From positions 147,119,935 to 147,183,934 of the forward strand of contig NC_135715.1 of NCBI RefSeq assembly GCF_964656455.1: DNA of 64,000 bases. The letters are read 5' to 3'. The DNA is from Halichoerus grypus. Its lineage: Eukaryota; Chordata; Mammalia; Carnivora; Phocidae. The position numbers and the translations under genes are program-made. The notes beneath the pieces are model-generated. The model had not been told where the DNA came from. It searched no databases and worked only from the letters and a program-made list of their open reading frames with translations. Below are positions 1 to 11,668 of this stretch, in pieces. The number at the start of each line of letters is the position of its first letter. The first letter of the stretch is position 1.

Positions 1-110
1 GTATGATCATATGTAGATATTCAGAAAGTAGCTATAAAGGTCAGGTGTTCTGGACTGGAGACATAAACACGGGAATTAGCATCATGTAACAAATCATTGG
101 AAACAAATGA

Positions 111-230
111 GTGTTACAAATGAGGCCACACAAAAAAAGTACATAGATTCAAAGGAGTATAATACTAGGAGTGTACTAAATGAGGCCACACAAAAAAAGT
201 ACATAGATTCAAAGGAGTATAATACTAGAA
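111..230. repeat. Tandem duplication, two 60-bp units
   Basis: Units at 111-170 and 171-230 match almost perfectly; the differences lie near the unit ends (GTGTTACAAA versus GTGTACTAAA, and TAGGA versus TAGAA). The open frame across it (107-295) exists only because 60 is a multiple of three, so the peptide repeats too. I do not treat it as coding. Confidence 0.9.
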
Positions 231-301
231 GCAGAGAGCATAAGACTACAGACACCTGGAAAGATGATTTTCTTAAAAGATACCAAGAATACTAAAAAGG
301 A

Positions 302-530
302 GGGGTGCCTGGTGGCTTAGTTGGTTAAGCATCTGCTTTCAGCTCAGGTCATGATCCCAGGGTCCTGGGATCGAGCCCCACATTGAGCTCCCTGCTCAGC
401 AGGGAGCCTGCTTCTCCTCTCCCTCCTTCTCCTTCTCCCTCTGCTGCTCCCCCTGCTTGTGCTCTCACAAGTACTCTCTCTGTCAAATAAATAAGTAAAT
501 AAACTCTTTTAAAAAGTAAATAAATAGTAA
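302..530 (+). mobile_element. can-SINE, plus strand
   Basis: The tRNA-like head (GGGTGCCTGGTGGCTTAG), a B-box-like GGGATCGAGCCCC, a CT-rich middle and an AAATAAATAAGTAAA tail are all present. The tail has degenerated into a longer AAGTAAATA stretch. It is moderately diverged and no clear target duplication was found. Confidence 0.92.
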
Positions 531-2060
531 AAAGTAATTATGAGAAAAGTTTTAAAAAAATGTTATACAAAAGCTGGGGGTGAAGAGTTTCAACGAATCA
601 GCAGTGAAATTTGTCGAATGTCACAGAATGATCCACTAAGATAAGAATGACCACATATCCATTGTTTTTGGCAGTGTGGAGGTCATTGATGATCTCCTTG
701 GTAGAGAATAAATTGCTTTATAATCTCCATTCTCACATCTGTTCCCCTATAAATTGAAAATTAAAAGTCCTATTGTATAAGTATCTTCCGAGGATTAGAA
801 TTTAACAATATATAAATCTGAACTCCTGAGAGATAGTTATTAAACAAATAAAAGAAATAAGTGCATGTTCATATTTATTTAACAGCATTATTTATTATTT
901 TTAATTCACAACCACCTTCCCAAAAGCATTATAAAAATGTCCCTGTATTTTTCAAAGTGCAATTAAGCTTTAGCTTAAAGTTTAAGCAACTCTTTTAAAA
1001 TCTGGGATGAGAGAAGTTTATATAGTTCATAAATCAAGACCACTGGTAATGATAATCATTTAAATGCACTAATTTGACTCAGCACAAAAAGTCACCTTAA
1101 AACAATACCATATTTTAAGCCCACTGTATGAAGAATTGTGGAAAACTATTGACTTTATCTGCAGAACTGGAAAATCTTCCCACTGTATCACCAAGGAAAC
1201 ACAAGTACACTGATTTCCACTATCCCACTATTCAGTGTGTACAAAAAGGATACATAGAAAATAAGAGTATGAATTAAACTAAAAATAAGATTTTTTAAGC
1301 TTTTCTCTAAATCCTACCTACTTGTGTATACCTCCTTTAAATACTTCTCCTGACTAAATAGGAAGTGTGTATATAGCACTTCAGCTACACACCAGAGTAT
1401 AATATTGATCTCAAGAAAAAGTACTTGTTTGACTGAGTTGTGAGCTAAATTACTGATCTTTTCATGGAACAAATAGTAATTATAGCTACTCTGACATCAG
1501 TATTTGACAGACATCTTTTCAAAACTGAACTAAATAAACCTTCACTTTAAGAAAAATAACTAACAGTATTTGTTACCAATAATAAAATAAAAGATTTCAA
1601 GCAAAAGTTGGAGTCCCAATAATCTGATAAGATTATTAGTGATTTTAGAAAAATCAATTTTTGGATATTTCATAATTAACAGATCAGCATTTGGAAGACC
1701 CACCTTATTCACTTTACCAATATTTTGCAAGTGATAAATCATGCATGGGTAATTCTAAGTGCAAGTAAAATCAATGGATTTTAATAAAAGAATGCAAAGC
1801 ATTCACTAGTATGGTTTCAGATTTCACATTGCAACTGACCTTTAAGAAACTTCATTGTCAAGTTTTGGTATAGTATCAAAACTATATTATCAAAAATAAT
1901 ATCGATAATTACCTGAAACACCATACAAATACTCCACTCTTTCACTAATACATATCTGTGTGAAATCAGACTTTGTTCTGATACTAAATTGACACATCGC
2001 AATATATTGAATGCAGAATGAGATAAAAGAATCTAGCTGTCTTTAACTAAGCCAAATATT
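531..2060. other. Unique AT-rich DNA, no gene seen
   Basis: No open frame of note, no recognisable repeat and no RNA gene. Short frames at 1560-1742 and 1817-2002 on the minus strand have chance-like composition. Confidence 0.5.
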
Positions 2061-2087
2061 AAAGGAATTTACAGAAATAAACAATAA

Positions 2088-2414
2088 ATGAGAAATTTAC
2101 AGATGAAACTCGCAAATCTTAGAACCAAGGAAATCACCGTAAGGGCAGTTAGGGGGAAGAGATTCTTTACGTACAGAGGGAAGAACATCAGTATAATGTC
2201 AGACCTATCCACAGAGACCTGGCAAGCCAGAAAGGCCTGGCAAGACATATTCAGGGTACTAAACAAGAAGAATATGCAGCCAAGAATACTTTATCCGGCA
2301 AGGCTCTCATTTAGAATGGATGGAGAGATGCAGAGCTTCCAAGACCAGCAGAAACTGAAAGAATATGTGACCACTAAGCCGACCCTGCAAGAAATATTAA
2401 GGGGGGTTCTATAA
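2088..2414 (+). pseudogene. L1 ORF1p C-terminal fragment
   Basis: The 108-codon open frame matches the conserved C-terminal half of the L1 ORF1 RNA-binding chaperone. It has the SDLSTETWQARKAW segment, the QPRILYPARLSF block and the VTTKPTLQEIL terminus. The coiled coil and RRM start are absent because the insertion is 5'-truncated. The ATG at 2088 is probably fortuitous, since L1 similarity begins around 2100. The frame ends at 2414, about 80 bp before ORF2, which is the normal spacing. It is a relic, not an expressed gene. Confidence 0.85.
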
Positions 2415-2492
2415 AAGGAGAAAGATCCCAAGAGTGATATACAACAGAAATTTACAGGGACAATCTATAAAAACAACGTCTTCACAGGCAAC

Positions 2493-5400
2493 ATGATGAC
2501 AATAAATTCATATCTTTCAATAATCACTCTCAACGTGAATGGCCTAAATGCTCCCATAAAACGGCACAGGGTTGCAGATTGGATGAAAAGACAGGACCCA
2601 TCCATATGCTGTCTACAAGAGACTCATTTTGAACCTAAAGATACATCCAGACTGAAAGTGAAGGGATGGAGATCCATCTTCCATGCCAGCGGACCTCAAA
2701 AGAAAGCTGGGGTAACAATTCTTATATCAGACAAATTAGATTTTAAACTGAAGTCTGTAGTTAGAGACACAGAAGGACATAGTATCAATTTTTTTTTTTT
2801 TTTTTACACTGTGGCTTTATTTTTTTTTTAAAGATTTTATTTATTTATTTGACACAGAGAGACACAGCGAGAGAGGGAACACAAGCAGGGGGAGTGGGAG
2901 AGGGAGAAGCAGGCTTCCCGCTGAGCAGGGAGCCTGATGCGGGGCTCGATCCCAGGACCCTGGGATCATGACCCGAGCCGAAGGCAGACGCTTAACGACT
3001 GAGCCACCCAGGCACCCCGGACACAGTATCATTCTTAAAGGGTCTATCCAACAAGAAGATCTAACAATTGTAAATATCTATGCCCCCAACATAGGAGCAG
3101 CCAACTACGTAAGCCAACTGTTAACCAAAAAAAGAGTCATACTGATAACAATCCATTAATTGTAGGAGACCTCAATACTCCATTCTCAGCAATAGACAGA
3201 TCATCTAAGCAGAAAAGCAACAAAGAAACAAGAGCTTTGAATGACACACTGGACCAGATGGACCTCATAGATATATAGAGAACATTCCACCCTAAAACAA
3301 CAGAATACTCATTCTTCTCGAGGGCACACGGAACTCTCTCCAGAATAGACCACATCCTGGGTCACAAATAAGGTCTCAACCGATACCAAAAGATTGAGAT
3401 TATTCCCTGCGTATTCTCAGACCATAATGCTTTAAAGCTGGAACTCAATCACAAGAAAAAAATTGGCAGAAATTCAAACACTTGGAAGCTAAAGACCACT
3501 CTGCTCAAGAATGTTTGGGTCAACCAGGAAATCAAAGAAGAACTTAAACAATTCATGGAAACCAATGAGAATGAAAACACATCTGTCCAAAACCTATGGG
3601 ATACTTCAAAGGCGGTCCTAAGAGGGAAATACATAGCCATCCAAGCCTCACTCAAAAAAACAGAAAAATCCGAATTCACTAGCTAACTCTACACCTTAAA
3701 GAACTGGAGAAAAAGCAACAAACGACACCTAAGCCACACATTAGAAGAGAAATAATTAAGATTAGAGTAGAAATCAATGAATTAGAAACCAGAAACAGTA
3801 GATCAAATCAACAAAACTAGAAGCTCATTCTTTGAAAGAATTAATAAGATCGATAAACCACTGGCCAGACTTACCCAAAAGAAAAGAGAAAGGACCCAAA
3901 TTAATAAAATTATCAATGAAAGGGGAGAGATCATGACTAACACCAAGGAAATAGAAACAATTATTAGAAATTATTATCAATAACTATATGCCAATAAACT
4001 GAGCAATGTGGATGAAATGGATGCCTTCCTGGAAACCTATAAACTACCAAGACTGAAACAGGAAGAAATTGACAACCTGAATAGGCCGATAACCAGTAAT
4101 GAGATTGAAGCAGTGATCAAAAACCTCCCAAAAAACAAGAGTCCAGGGCTTGATGGATTCCCTGGGGATTTCTATCAAACATTCAAAGAAGAAATAATAC
4201 CTATTCTCCTAAAGCTATTTCAAAAAATAGAAAAGGAAGGAAATCTTCCAGACTCATTCTATGAGGCCAGCATTACCTTAATCCCCAAACCAGGCAAAGA
4301 CCCCATCAAAAAGGAGACTTTCAGACCGATATCACTGATGAATGTGGATTCCAAAATTCTCAACAAAATCCTAGCTAATAGGATCCAACAATACATTAAA
4401 AGGATCATCCTCCATGACCAAGTGGGATTTATCCTTGGGATACAAGGGTGGTTCAACATTCACAAACCAATCAATGTGATAGAACACATTAATAAGAGGA
4501 GAGAGAAGAACCATATGGTCCTCTCAATTGATGCAGAAAAAGCATTTGACAAAATACAACATCCTTTCCTGAGGATGTATAGAGTATAGGGATAGAGGGA
4601 ACATTCCTCAAGTTCATAAAATCTAGCTATGAAAATCCCATAGAAAATATCATCCACAATGGGGAAAAGCTGAGAGCCTTTCCCTTAAGATCAGGAACAC
4701 GACAAGGATGCCCACTCTTGCCACTACTGTTCAACATAGTGCTAGAAGTCCTAGCAACAGCAGTCAGACAACAAAAAGAAATAAAACGTATTCAAATTGG
4801 CAAAGAAGAAGCCAAACTCTCTCTTTTCACAGATGATCTGATACTTTAAGTGGAAAATCCAAAAGACTCCACCCCCAAATTACTAGAACTCATACAGCAA
4901 TTCAATAATGTGGCAGGATACAAAATCAATGCACAGGAATCAGTTGCTTTCTTATACACTAACAGTGTAACTGTAGAAAGAGTAATTAGAGAATCGATTC
5001 CATTTACAACAGCACCCAAAACCATAAGATACCTCGGAATAAACCTGACCAAAGAGGTAAAGGATCTATACTCTAAGGACCATAAAACACTCATGAAAGA
5101 AACTGAAGAAGACACAAGAAGATGGAAAAATATTTCTTGCCCATGGATCAGAAGAATGAACATTGTTAAAATGTCTATGCTGCCCAGAGCAATCTATACC
5201 TTCAACAACATCCCAATCAAAATTCCAATGGCATTTTTCAAAGAGCTAGAACAAACAATCCTAAAATTTGTATGAATCAGAAAAGACCCCGAATCACCAA
5301 GGAAATGTTAAAAAAGAAAAACAAAGCTAGGGGCATCACGTTGCCTGATTTCAAGCTATATTACAAAGCCGTGTTCACCAAGGCAGCGTGGTACTGACAA

Positions 5401-6556
5401 AAAAACAGACACATAGACCAATGGAACAGAATAGAGAGCCCAGATATGGATCCTCAACTCTATGGTCAACTAATGTTCGACAAAGCAGGAAAAAAATATG
5501 CAGTGGAAAAAAGACAGTCTCTTCAATAAATGGTGCTGGGAAAATTGGACAGCCACATGCAGAAAAATGAAACTCGACCATTCTCTAACACCATACACAA
5601 AGATAAACTCAAAATGGATGAAAGACCTCAATGTGAGACAGGAATCTATCAAAATTCTAGAAGAGAACATAGGCAGTAACCTCTTCGACATCGGCCACAG
5701 CAACTTCTTTCAAGATACATCTCCAAAGGCAAGGGAAACAAAAGCAAAAATGAACTTTTGGGACTTCATCAAAATAAAAAGCTTCTGCACAGCAAAGGAA
5801 ACAGTCAATAAAACAAAGAGGCAACCCACAGAATGGGAAAAGATATTTGCAAATGACACTACAGACAAAGGGCTGATATCCAAGATCTACAAAGAACTTC
5901 TCAACCTCAACACCCAAAAAACAAATAACCAAGTCAAAAAGTGGGCAGAACGCATGAACAGACACTTCTCTGAAGAAGGTATACAAATGGCTAACAGACA
6001 GATGAAAAAATGCTCATCATCATTAGCCATCAAGGAAATTCAAATCAAAACCACATTGAGATACCACCTTACACCAGTTAGAATGGCAAAAATTGACAAG
6101 GCAAGAAACAACAAATGTTGAAGAGGTTGTGGACAGAGGGGAACCCTCTTACACTGTTGGTGGGAATGCAAGTTGGTACAGCCACTTTGGAAAACAGTGT
6201 GGAGGTTCCTCAAAAAATTAAAAATAGAGCTACCCTATGACCCAGCAATTGCACTCCTGGGTATTTACCCCAAAGACACAGATGTAGTGAAAAGAAGGGC
6301 CATATGCACCCCAATGTTCATAGCAGCAATGCCCACAATAGCCAAACTGTGGAAAGAGCCGAGATGCCCTTCAACAGACGAATGGGTAAAGAAGATGTGG
6401 TCCATATATACAATGGACTATTACTCAGCCATCAGAAACGATGAATACCCAACTTTTACATCAACATGGATGGGACTGGAGGAGATTATGCTAAGTGAAA
6501 TAAATCAAGCACAGAAAGTCAATTATCATATGGTTTCACTTATTTGTGGAACATAA
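2493..6556 (+). pseudogene. L1 ORF2 (endonuclease-reverse transcriptase), broken
   Basis: The frame opens at 2493 with the apurinic endonuclease domain (LSIITLNVNGLN, then CCLQETHF). A SINE interrupts it at 2788-3018, and the endonuclease resumes with IVNIYAPN and a GD-NTP block near 3165-3185. A stop (TAG at 3276-3278) replaces the expected tyrosine in DLIDIY. The reverse transcriptase domain lies at about 4008-5275 ([31 protein letters not shown]). The catalytic FADD box reads FTDD at 4826-4837, and a TAA follows at 4847-4849 where ILY is expected. The C-terminal cysteine-rich region and LYDPAIALLGIYP-like block run to 6556. At least four frame breaks are needed to read through. The protein would nick target DNA and prime reverse transcription, but this copy is dead. 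Confidence 0.93.
2775..3031 (-). mobile_element. can-SINE (minus) inserted in L1 ORF2
   Basis: The SINE occupies 2788-3018 in reverse orientation: poly-T and TTTATTTATTTATTTGAC on the left, GAGCCACCCAGGCACCCC on the right. The target duplication is GGACATAGTATCA at 2775-2787 and GGACACAGTATCA at 3019-3031 (one mismatch). It lies in the endonuclease part of the L1, so it is younger than that L1. Confidence 0.95.
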
Positions 6557-7044
6557 GGAATAGCATGGAGGACATTAGGAGAAGGAAGGGAAAAACAAAG
6601 GGAGGGAAATCAGAGGGGGAGACGAACCATGAGAGACTATGGACTCCGAGAAACAAACTGAGGGTTTTAGAGGAGAGGTGGTGGGGGGATGGGTTAGCCT
6701 GGTGATGGATATTAAGGAGGGCATGTATTGAATGAAGCACTGGGTGTTATACGAAAACAATGAATCATGGAACACTACATCAAAAACTAATGATGTATTA
6801 TATGGTGACTAACATAATAAAATAAAATAAAATGTAAAAGAAAGAAATTTACAGAAATAAAATAATGCTACTCTTAATGATATTTGTTTGTTCTGCAAAA
6901 GAGTTTTCATAAAGAATGCTAAGATGTAATTTATCTTAAAATAAGATAATAAATAAATGTTTTTAACCCCCCCATTTAAATTTCTAATATAGTAAGTACA
7001 TATTTAATAAATAGAAGCCAAAAAGTAAAAACTTTTTGGAGTGT

Positions 7045-7103
7045 TGAATAAATTTTTAGAATGTAAAGCAATTGTGAGACCAGAGTTGAGAACCACTGCT
7101 ATA
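7045..7103 (+). mobile_element. MER5A-like hAT fragment (3' end)
   Basis: The segment ends in GTTGAGAACCACTG, the inverted-terminal-repeat side of MER5-type hAT-Charlie elements, preceded by a diverged body. Only the terminal ~60 bp can be recognised. Confidence 0.5.
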
Positions 7104-7104
7104 A

Positions 7105-7495
7105 ATAAATTTAAGAGGCAGGTTACACCTTGAAAAAAAGATATTTGCATATCAAAAACTGACAAGAATTTACTTTAGAACAACAAAGAATGCCTACGAG
7201 TTGGCATTAAAAAGAAAACAGAACTGGAAAAAATAGGTCAAATATATAAACTGGAAGCTCATAGGAGGAACTCAAAAAGTTAAGCAGAATATGAAAAGAT
7301 ACTCGCTAGGTATCAAAAAAAAAAATGACAAGAGATAACACATTACACCCATCAAATGTGCAAAAATAAGTGGGATCTTATGTTCCTTTGAACAATTATT
7401 TTAAGAGAAGTGTAGCAGAACATATTAAAATTAAGCATTTTTATTCACTACAATTCCCAGGTATACAGAGAAACCTTCACACAGATCCATTAAAG
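7105..7495 (+). mobile_element. Old L1 fragment, ORF2 3' part
   Basis: A diverged match to the L1 ORF2 end: GAGATAACACATTACACCCATC, then CAATTCCCAGGTATAC and AGAGAAACCTTCACAC. Internal deletions and stops in all frames mark it as an old mammalian L1. Confidence 0.6.
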
Positions 7496-7569
7496 TGAGA
7501 AGTCAAACAGTGACTGTCACTTTCATGCTAAGTCTTCAAGTGCACTGAAAATTCCACTTTCACATGCCT

Positions 7570-7750
7570 GCTGAGCCACATGCAAAATGTCTCCTCCTGG
7601 GCAAGTTCCTTCTATTTCCTCATTTGTAAAACAGGAATAATCATGGTTTCTGTCTCAGGGGCACGTGTTAAGATTAAGCAAGATATTTTGTATTAAGTAC
7701 CTTAGTGCAGGGCATGGCACACAAAGTATCAATAGGAAATCCCAGTGAAT
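7570..7750 (+). mobile_element. MIR SINE
   Basis: Core and tail features of MIR are visible: CTGGGCAAGTTCCTT, TTCCTCATTTGTAAAACAGG, AGATTAAGCAAGATA and a GGCATGGCACACAAAGTA tail, in order and spacing. Confidence 0.8.
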
Positions 7751-7894
7751 GTTCTAACTCCAGAAAAGTAAACAAAATGTAAGAAACGAGGGTCATTATT
7801 TGTATTTGAAACATAAATGAAAAACTACTGGAGTAAGAAAACTGAGTAAGATTCCTAAATACATATTTAACACACAAAAACTGATAGCTATCTT

Positions 7895-8440
7895 ATGTTC
7901 TATGAATTCATAATTAGAAAGATCATAGGAAAACCATCCCATGGCCAACATCAATCAAAACTAAAAAATATATAGGAAACCTAATTAGAATTGGGTAAGA
8001 TCTACATAAAGAAATCTAAAAAGGGCAAAAAAAGAAGGCCCTAATAAACAAAGCAATATATTTATTGAATGTGAAAATTTTGTGAAGTGTCAATTTAAAT
8101 GACTTTACAAATTCAATATAATCTAATAAAAATTTCACTGCCTTTTAAGTGAACACATGGTCACCTGATATAAGAATATATATCCTTCTATTCTTCTAAA
8201 AATTAGTCAAGTAGATTCCAAAATTTAGGAAAAGAAATTTCACAAATCTAGCCAGGGAAATATTGAGAGGGAATATTACATGAATTTTTAAAAATATGTT
8301 GTAAATATAAAGGATCTTAAACAGTGTCAGATTTGTGAATTTACAAAATCATGAATGTAACAGTACAGAAAGTTTGGAAACTACCCCATGTATATTGTGG
8401 AGTTTAGTATAATAAAAAAAAATTGTTTTGTTTTAAATCA
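7895..8440 (+). mobile_element. Old L1 fragment, ORF2 middle part
   Basis: Diverged L1 similarity, including the stretch around TACAAATTCAATATAATCT and the ACCCCATGTATATTGTGGA segment near 8380-8400. No usable frame remains. It may be a piece of the same old L1 as 7105-7495, rearranged. Confidence 0.45.
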
Positions 8441-8454
8441 TTACACAGAAGATA

Positions 8455-8700
8455 GAGCATCAATTTAGGTTTGGCTGTAAGTGATAAATCCAAAACAACA
8501 GTGGCTTTAATGAGATAAAAGCTTATTTTTCTTACACATAAAAAGGAATTTGGAAGTAGGCAGTCAGAAACTTACACGAGATCTTCATCAAATCAAGAGG
8601 GACCTGGCTTTTCTATCTTGCTGCTCTGCTGTGCTCAGCATACACTTCTCACCCAGGGCCCAAGATGGATGAAAAAGGATGTACCTCTACTTTAAGTAAA
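8455..8700 (+). repeat. Ancient interspersed repeat, family not assigned
   Basis: The block CAACAGTGGCTTTAATGAGA, then GGCAGTCAGAAACTTA, then TATCTTGCTGCTCTGCTGTG has the phrasing of a common old mammalian repeat, but I cannot name the family with confidence. Confidence 0.4.
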
Positions 8701-9035
8701 CATCTAAAAAGGTAACTATAAAATTTCTGCTTAATATTCACCAGTATTTTAACCAAAAGACTGGGAAATGCCATCTTACACTAAGCAGCTATGTGTTCAA
8801 CTAAAATTTAATGAAGGCTCTATTACTAAAGAAGTGAGAACAGATATTAGAGAACAACTTGAAATGTCTGTCATAGATAACTCTTCATTATAAGGTATTA
8901 AGTCAACTGGCTCTCTATAGAAAAAAAATAAAATTAAAATCCCAACATTAAGAATTCTAATGGCTAAAAGAACTAAACGTAAATACAATATTATAAAAGT
9001 GATAGCTTTCACTTCTGGCAAGATGAAGTAGATAC

Positions 9036-9650
9036 ACAATTGATCCACGCTGTTTGCCAATTCTGTATTTATGAATTGGCCCACTCTCTCAAATTTGTCT
9101 GTAACCCCAAATCAATACTCCTGGCAGTTTTGTGGTCATTTGCAGACGTGTAGAGAGCAGCCAAAAGTTTGCGTCGCCCACTGTACACGTTCCTAGCTGA
9201 AGAGCAAACAAGATGATGCTCTGTTTTAACACATTGCACACAAATGTCTTCCTCACAGTCCACTTAGTGACACGTATTTTGGTAATTTCACTGTTTATAA
9301 TGGCCCTCAAGTGTAGTGCTGAAGTGTTGCCTACCATTCTTAAGTCCAAGAAAGCTATGATATGCCTCACAAAGCAAACACACGTGTTAGACAAGCTCAG
9401 TTCATGTATGAGTTACAGAGCTGTTGGCTGTGAGCTGGATGTTAATGAATCAACAATATATATTAAATAAGATGACTTTAAACATAAAATAAGGTTATGT
9501 GTGGATCAGTTGATGAAAATATTGAGACCAGAGGCTCTCAGAACCGTAACCCTGTATTTCCTGGAGGAACGATGGTTCAGTATTTGCTAATTCAGTGTTC
9601 ACGGTAACTTTATAGAACATAATAACCGTGGATAACGAGAATCAACTCTA
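9036..9650 (+). mobile_element. Tigger-like (pogo) DNA transposon remnant
   Basis: The ends are inverted: CAATTGATCCACGC near 9037 and the complement of GATAACGAGAATCAACTCTA at the right end (9631-9650). The body carries the start of a CENP-B/pogo-type transposase (listed separately), followed by a segment (CCAGAGGCTCTCAGAACC) joined straight to the right end. It is therefore an internally deleted, non-autonomous copy of about 615 bp. Confidence 0.7.
9300..9470 (+). pseudogene. Tigger transposase N-terminal fragment (HTH)
   Basis: ATG at 9300 opens 56 codons ending in TAA at 9468-9470. The pattern KKAM-CLTK, then VLDKLSSCMSYRAVG and LDVNESTIY matches the psq/CENP-B-type helix-turn-helix at the N-terminus of Tigger transposases, which binds the terminal repeats. 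The next ORF segments (DNA-binding domain 2 and the DDE catalytic domain) are absent; the frame stops at the internal deletion. Basic residues at the start appear replaced (LKCSAEV). A 5' extension of the open frame to 9213 is untranslated transposon leader. It is a transposon relic, with no sign of domestication. Confidence 0.65.
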
Positions 9651-9694
9651 CTTTTTTCTATTCTTCTACAATAAACAGTCTGTACCCTGGACAT

Positions 9695-10010
9695 TATGTA
9701 TAAAACAAACATAACTTCTCATCAGAAACAATGGAGGCCAAAAGGAGGTAGCAGAATATTTTTCTAGTGCTGAAAAAAGATTACCAACTCCATGGGTGCC
9801 TGGGTGGCTCAGATGGTTAAGCGTCTGCCTTCGGCTCACGTCATGATCTCAGGGTCCTGGGATCGAGTCCCGCATTGGGCTCCCTGCTCCTTGGGAGCCT
9901 GCTTCTCCCTCTGCCTCTCTCTCTCTCTCATGAATAAATAAATAAAATCTTTAAAAAAAAAAAAAAAGATTATCAACTCTGAATTTTGTATCCAATGAAA
10001 AGTAACAGTT
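9695..10010 (+). mobile_element. L1 ORF1 fragment split by a SINE
   Basis: ACTTCTCATCAGAAACAATG and GAGGCCAAAAGGAGGTAGCAG match the L1 ORF1 C-terminal coding region (SETMEARRQW-type). After the SINE it resumes with GATTATCAACTCTGAATTTTG and TATCCAATGAAAAG. Confidence 0.65.
9773..9981 (+). mobile_element. can-SINE, plus strand, in L1 ORF1
   Basis: The SINE occupies 9791-9966. It has GGTGCCTGGGTGGCTCAG, GGGATCGAGTCCC and an A tail. The duplicated target is AAAAGATTACCAACTC on the left and AAAAGATTATCAACTC on the right. Confidence 0.93.
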
Positions 10011-10034
10011 AAACATATGAGGCTTTTTTTTTTT

Positions 10035-10670
10035 TTTTAATAATCTTGAGGTTAGTGCAAACCTTTCCCTCTAAGTAAGACACAATCCAAATCATTTTTT
10101 AAAAAACTGACCAATGTGGCTACAATAAATATTAAAATTTATGTGCATAGTTCAAAGACAAGCAGGAGCCTAAAAGAAAACATTTTAAAATACGTAACAG
10201 GTAAAGTGTTCATTTTGGAATTTTAAAAATTTATGATAAAACATCACACACACATTAGCCAGCTACTACTATCATACAAAGAAAAAAGAAATATAACAAG
10301 TGTTGGTGAGGATGTGGAGAAATTGGAACATTTGCACTATTAATGGGAATGTAAAATGGTGAGGCCACTATGGAAAATAGTATGATGGTTCCTCACAAAA
10401 TTAAAAATAGAATTACTGGGGCACCTGGGTGGCTCAGTCGGTTAAGTGTCTGCCTTCGGCTCAGGTCATGATCTCAGGGTCCTGGGATCGAGCCCCATGT
10501 CAGGTTATCTGCTCAGCAGGGAGCCTGCTTCTCCCTCTCTCTCTCTGCCCTCCCCCTTGCTCATTCTCTCTCGCTCGCTCTCAAAATAAATAAATAATAA
10601 ATAAAATCTTTAAAAAATAGAAATTACCATATGATCCAGAAATTCTACTTTGTTTTTTCACAGACACCAA
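10035..10670 (+). mobile_element. L1 ORF2 3' fragment split by a SINE
   Basis: Recognisable are AACAAGTGTTGGTGAGGATG, GTGGAGAAATTGGAAC and, past the SINE, TTACCATATGATCCAGAAAT. These are the conserved ORF2 C-terminal region (GVGEDVEKL-type and YDP-AIPLL-type). The upstream part from 10035 is more diverged. Confidence 0.7.
10403..10626 (+). mobile_element. can-SINE, plus strand, in L1 ORF2
   Basis: The SINE occupies 10418-10614. The target duplication is AAAAATAGAATTAC on the left and AAAAATAGAAATTAC on the right. The head, B box and (AAATAA)n tail are intact. Confidence 0.94.
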
Positions 10671-10679
10671 GGATAGTTC

Positions 10680-11665
10680 TCATATGAGGAAATTGTCTTC
10701 CTCATGTTATTGTGAATTATCCGTGCTTCTTTTGAAGCAATATCCCTAATTTTAATGTGCTAGAAGCATTTGACTCCTTCCTGTTTCTGGTTTACTTTAT
10801 TGGAGTCATTATATGAGCTGTGAATGGCTTCATCTTATCCATCAGCGATGGGTGGCACTAGCTGCAAATAGATTCTGTCTGATTCCCAAAACTACTCCTT
10901 AATAAAATTAGGGTGGTGTGGAGTTTCAGTTCATAATGGTTTATATTTAGAGAAGGATTATACAGGACACAGATTATACAGACAAATGCAGGATATAAAT
11001 GATATAAGATATGGATATAAATATTATTTATCTTTATTTTATTATGTTTATCTTCCCACAACCATCCATAAGCTCCAAGCTGCTTTGGATTCCAGATACA
11101 CTCAGGCAATAGCAGGAGCTGCAGACAGCTTCTTCATACATGAGACAATGCCATTTCTTCTTCTACAGTTTCCTGATTTAATTCTTTATACATCTAATTA
11201 CTTTGAATAATGAAGTTTTAGCATAAAACTTTCTTTCCCACCCTTCCTATTATTTCACACAATGTCTATACACTTGAATTATTCTATGTTCTCACCCAAC
11301 TTATCAATAACTTACTGAATTCATAATTCTATGATAAAGAAATTATGAATATCTATCACACACTCATTGTAAAAAAGCTCAATGCTCCTTTTATTCTGTT
11401 GAGAAATCAGTAGAAAATAATGAGAAAAAATATATAATTTATATTTAGAGATAAATTTAGTATATTAAGACAAATTTGATATAGGAATAATGAGAATTAC
11501 CATGATGAGTTTAACTACTAATAAAAACAAAGAAGCACCAAGAGATCTATAATATTTTATAAATATAGGATCTGCAAAATGATGACAAACTATATATGCC
11601 ACAGTGAAGAATGTTAATACAAGTTATAATGAAAAATAGTAACAGAAATGCTAATAATCATTGTA
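10680..11665. other. Unique AT-rich DNA, no gene seen
   Basis: No repeat family recognised and no convincing coding frame. The overlapping frames at 10858-11109 (minus) and 10986-11210 (plus) are AT-rich and biased by composition. Confidence 0.5.
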
Positions 11666-11668
11666 ATA

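Larger units (their letters stand above)
2061..6860 (+). mobile_element. Young 5'-truncated L1 with target-site duplication
   Basis: The element spans about 2081-6840. It is flanked by a 20-bp duplication with one mismatch: AAAGGAATTTACAGAAATAA at 2061-2080 and AAAGAAATTTACAGAAATAA at 6841-6860. It starts inside the C-terminal part of ORF1, continues through a short intergenic region and all of ORF2 to a 3' UTR with a G-rich stretch (about 6660-6720), and ends in an (AATAA)n-like tail. The 3' UTR motif around CACTGGGTGTTATA is typical of carnivore L1. ORF2 carries stops and frameshifts and is split by a SINE, so the copy cannot move itself. The intact duplication and low divergence point to a fairly recent insertion. 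Confidence 0.95.

Noticed and set aside
107..295. 62-codon frame with a repeated peptide
   Set aside because: The repeat in the peptide comes from a 60-bp DNA duplication, a multiple of three; no domain or gene context.
302..530. Possible tRNA gene at the SINE head (and at other SINE heads)
   Set aside because: The tRNA-like part belongs to the can-SINE; it does not form a full tRNA cloverleaf and is followed by the SINE body.
5657..5986. 109-codon minus-strand frame
   Set aside because: Antisense shadow of L1 ORF2.
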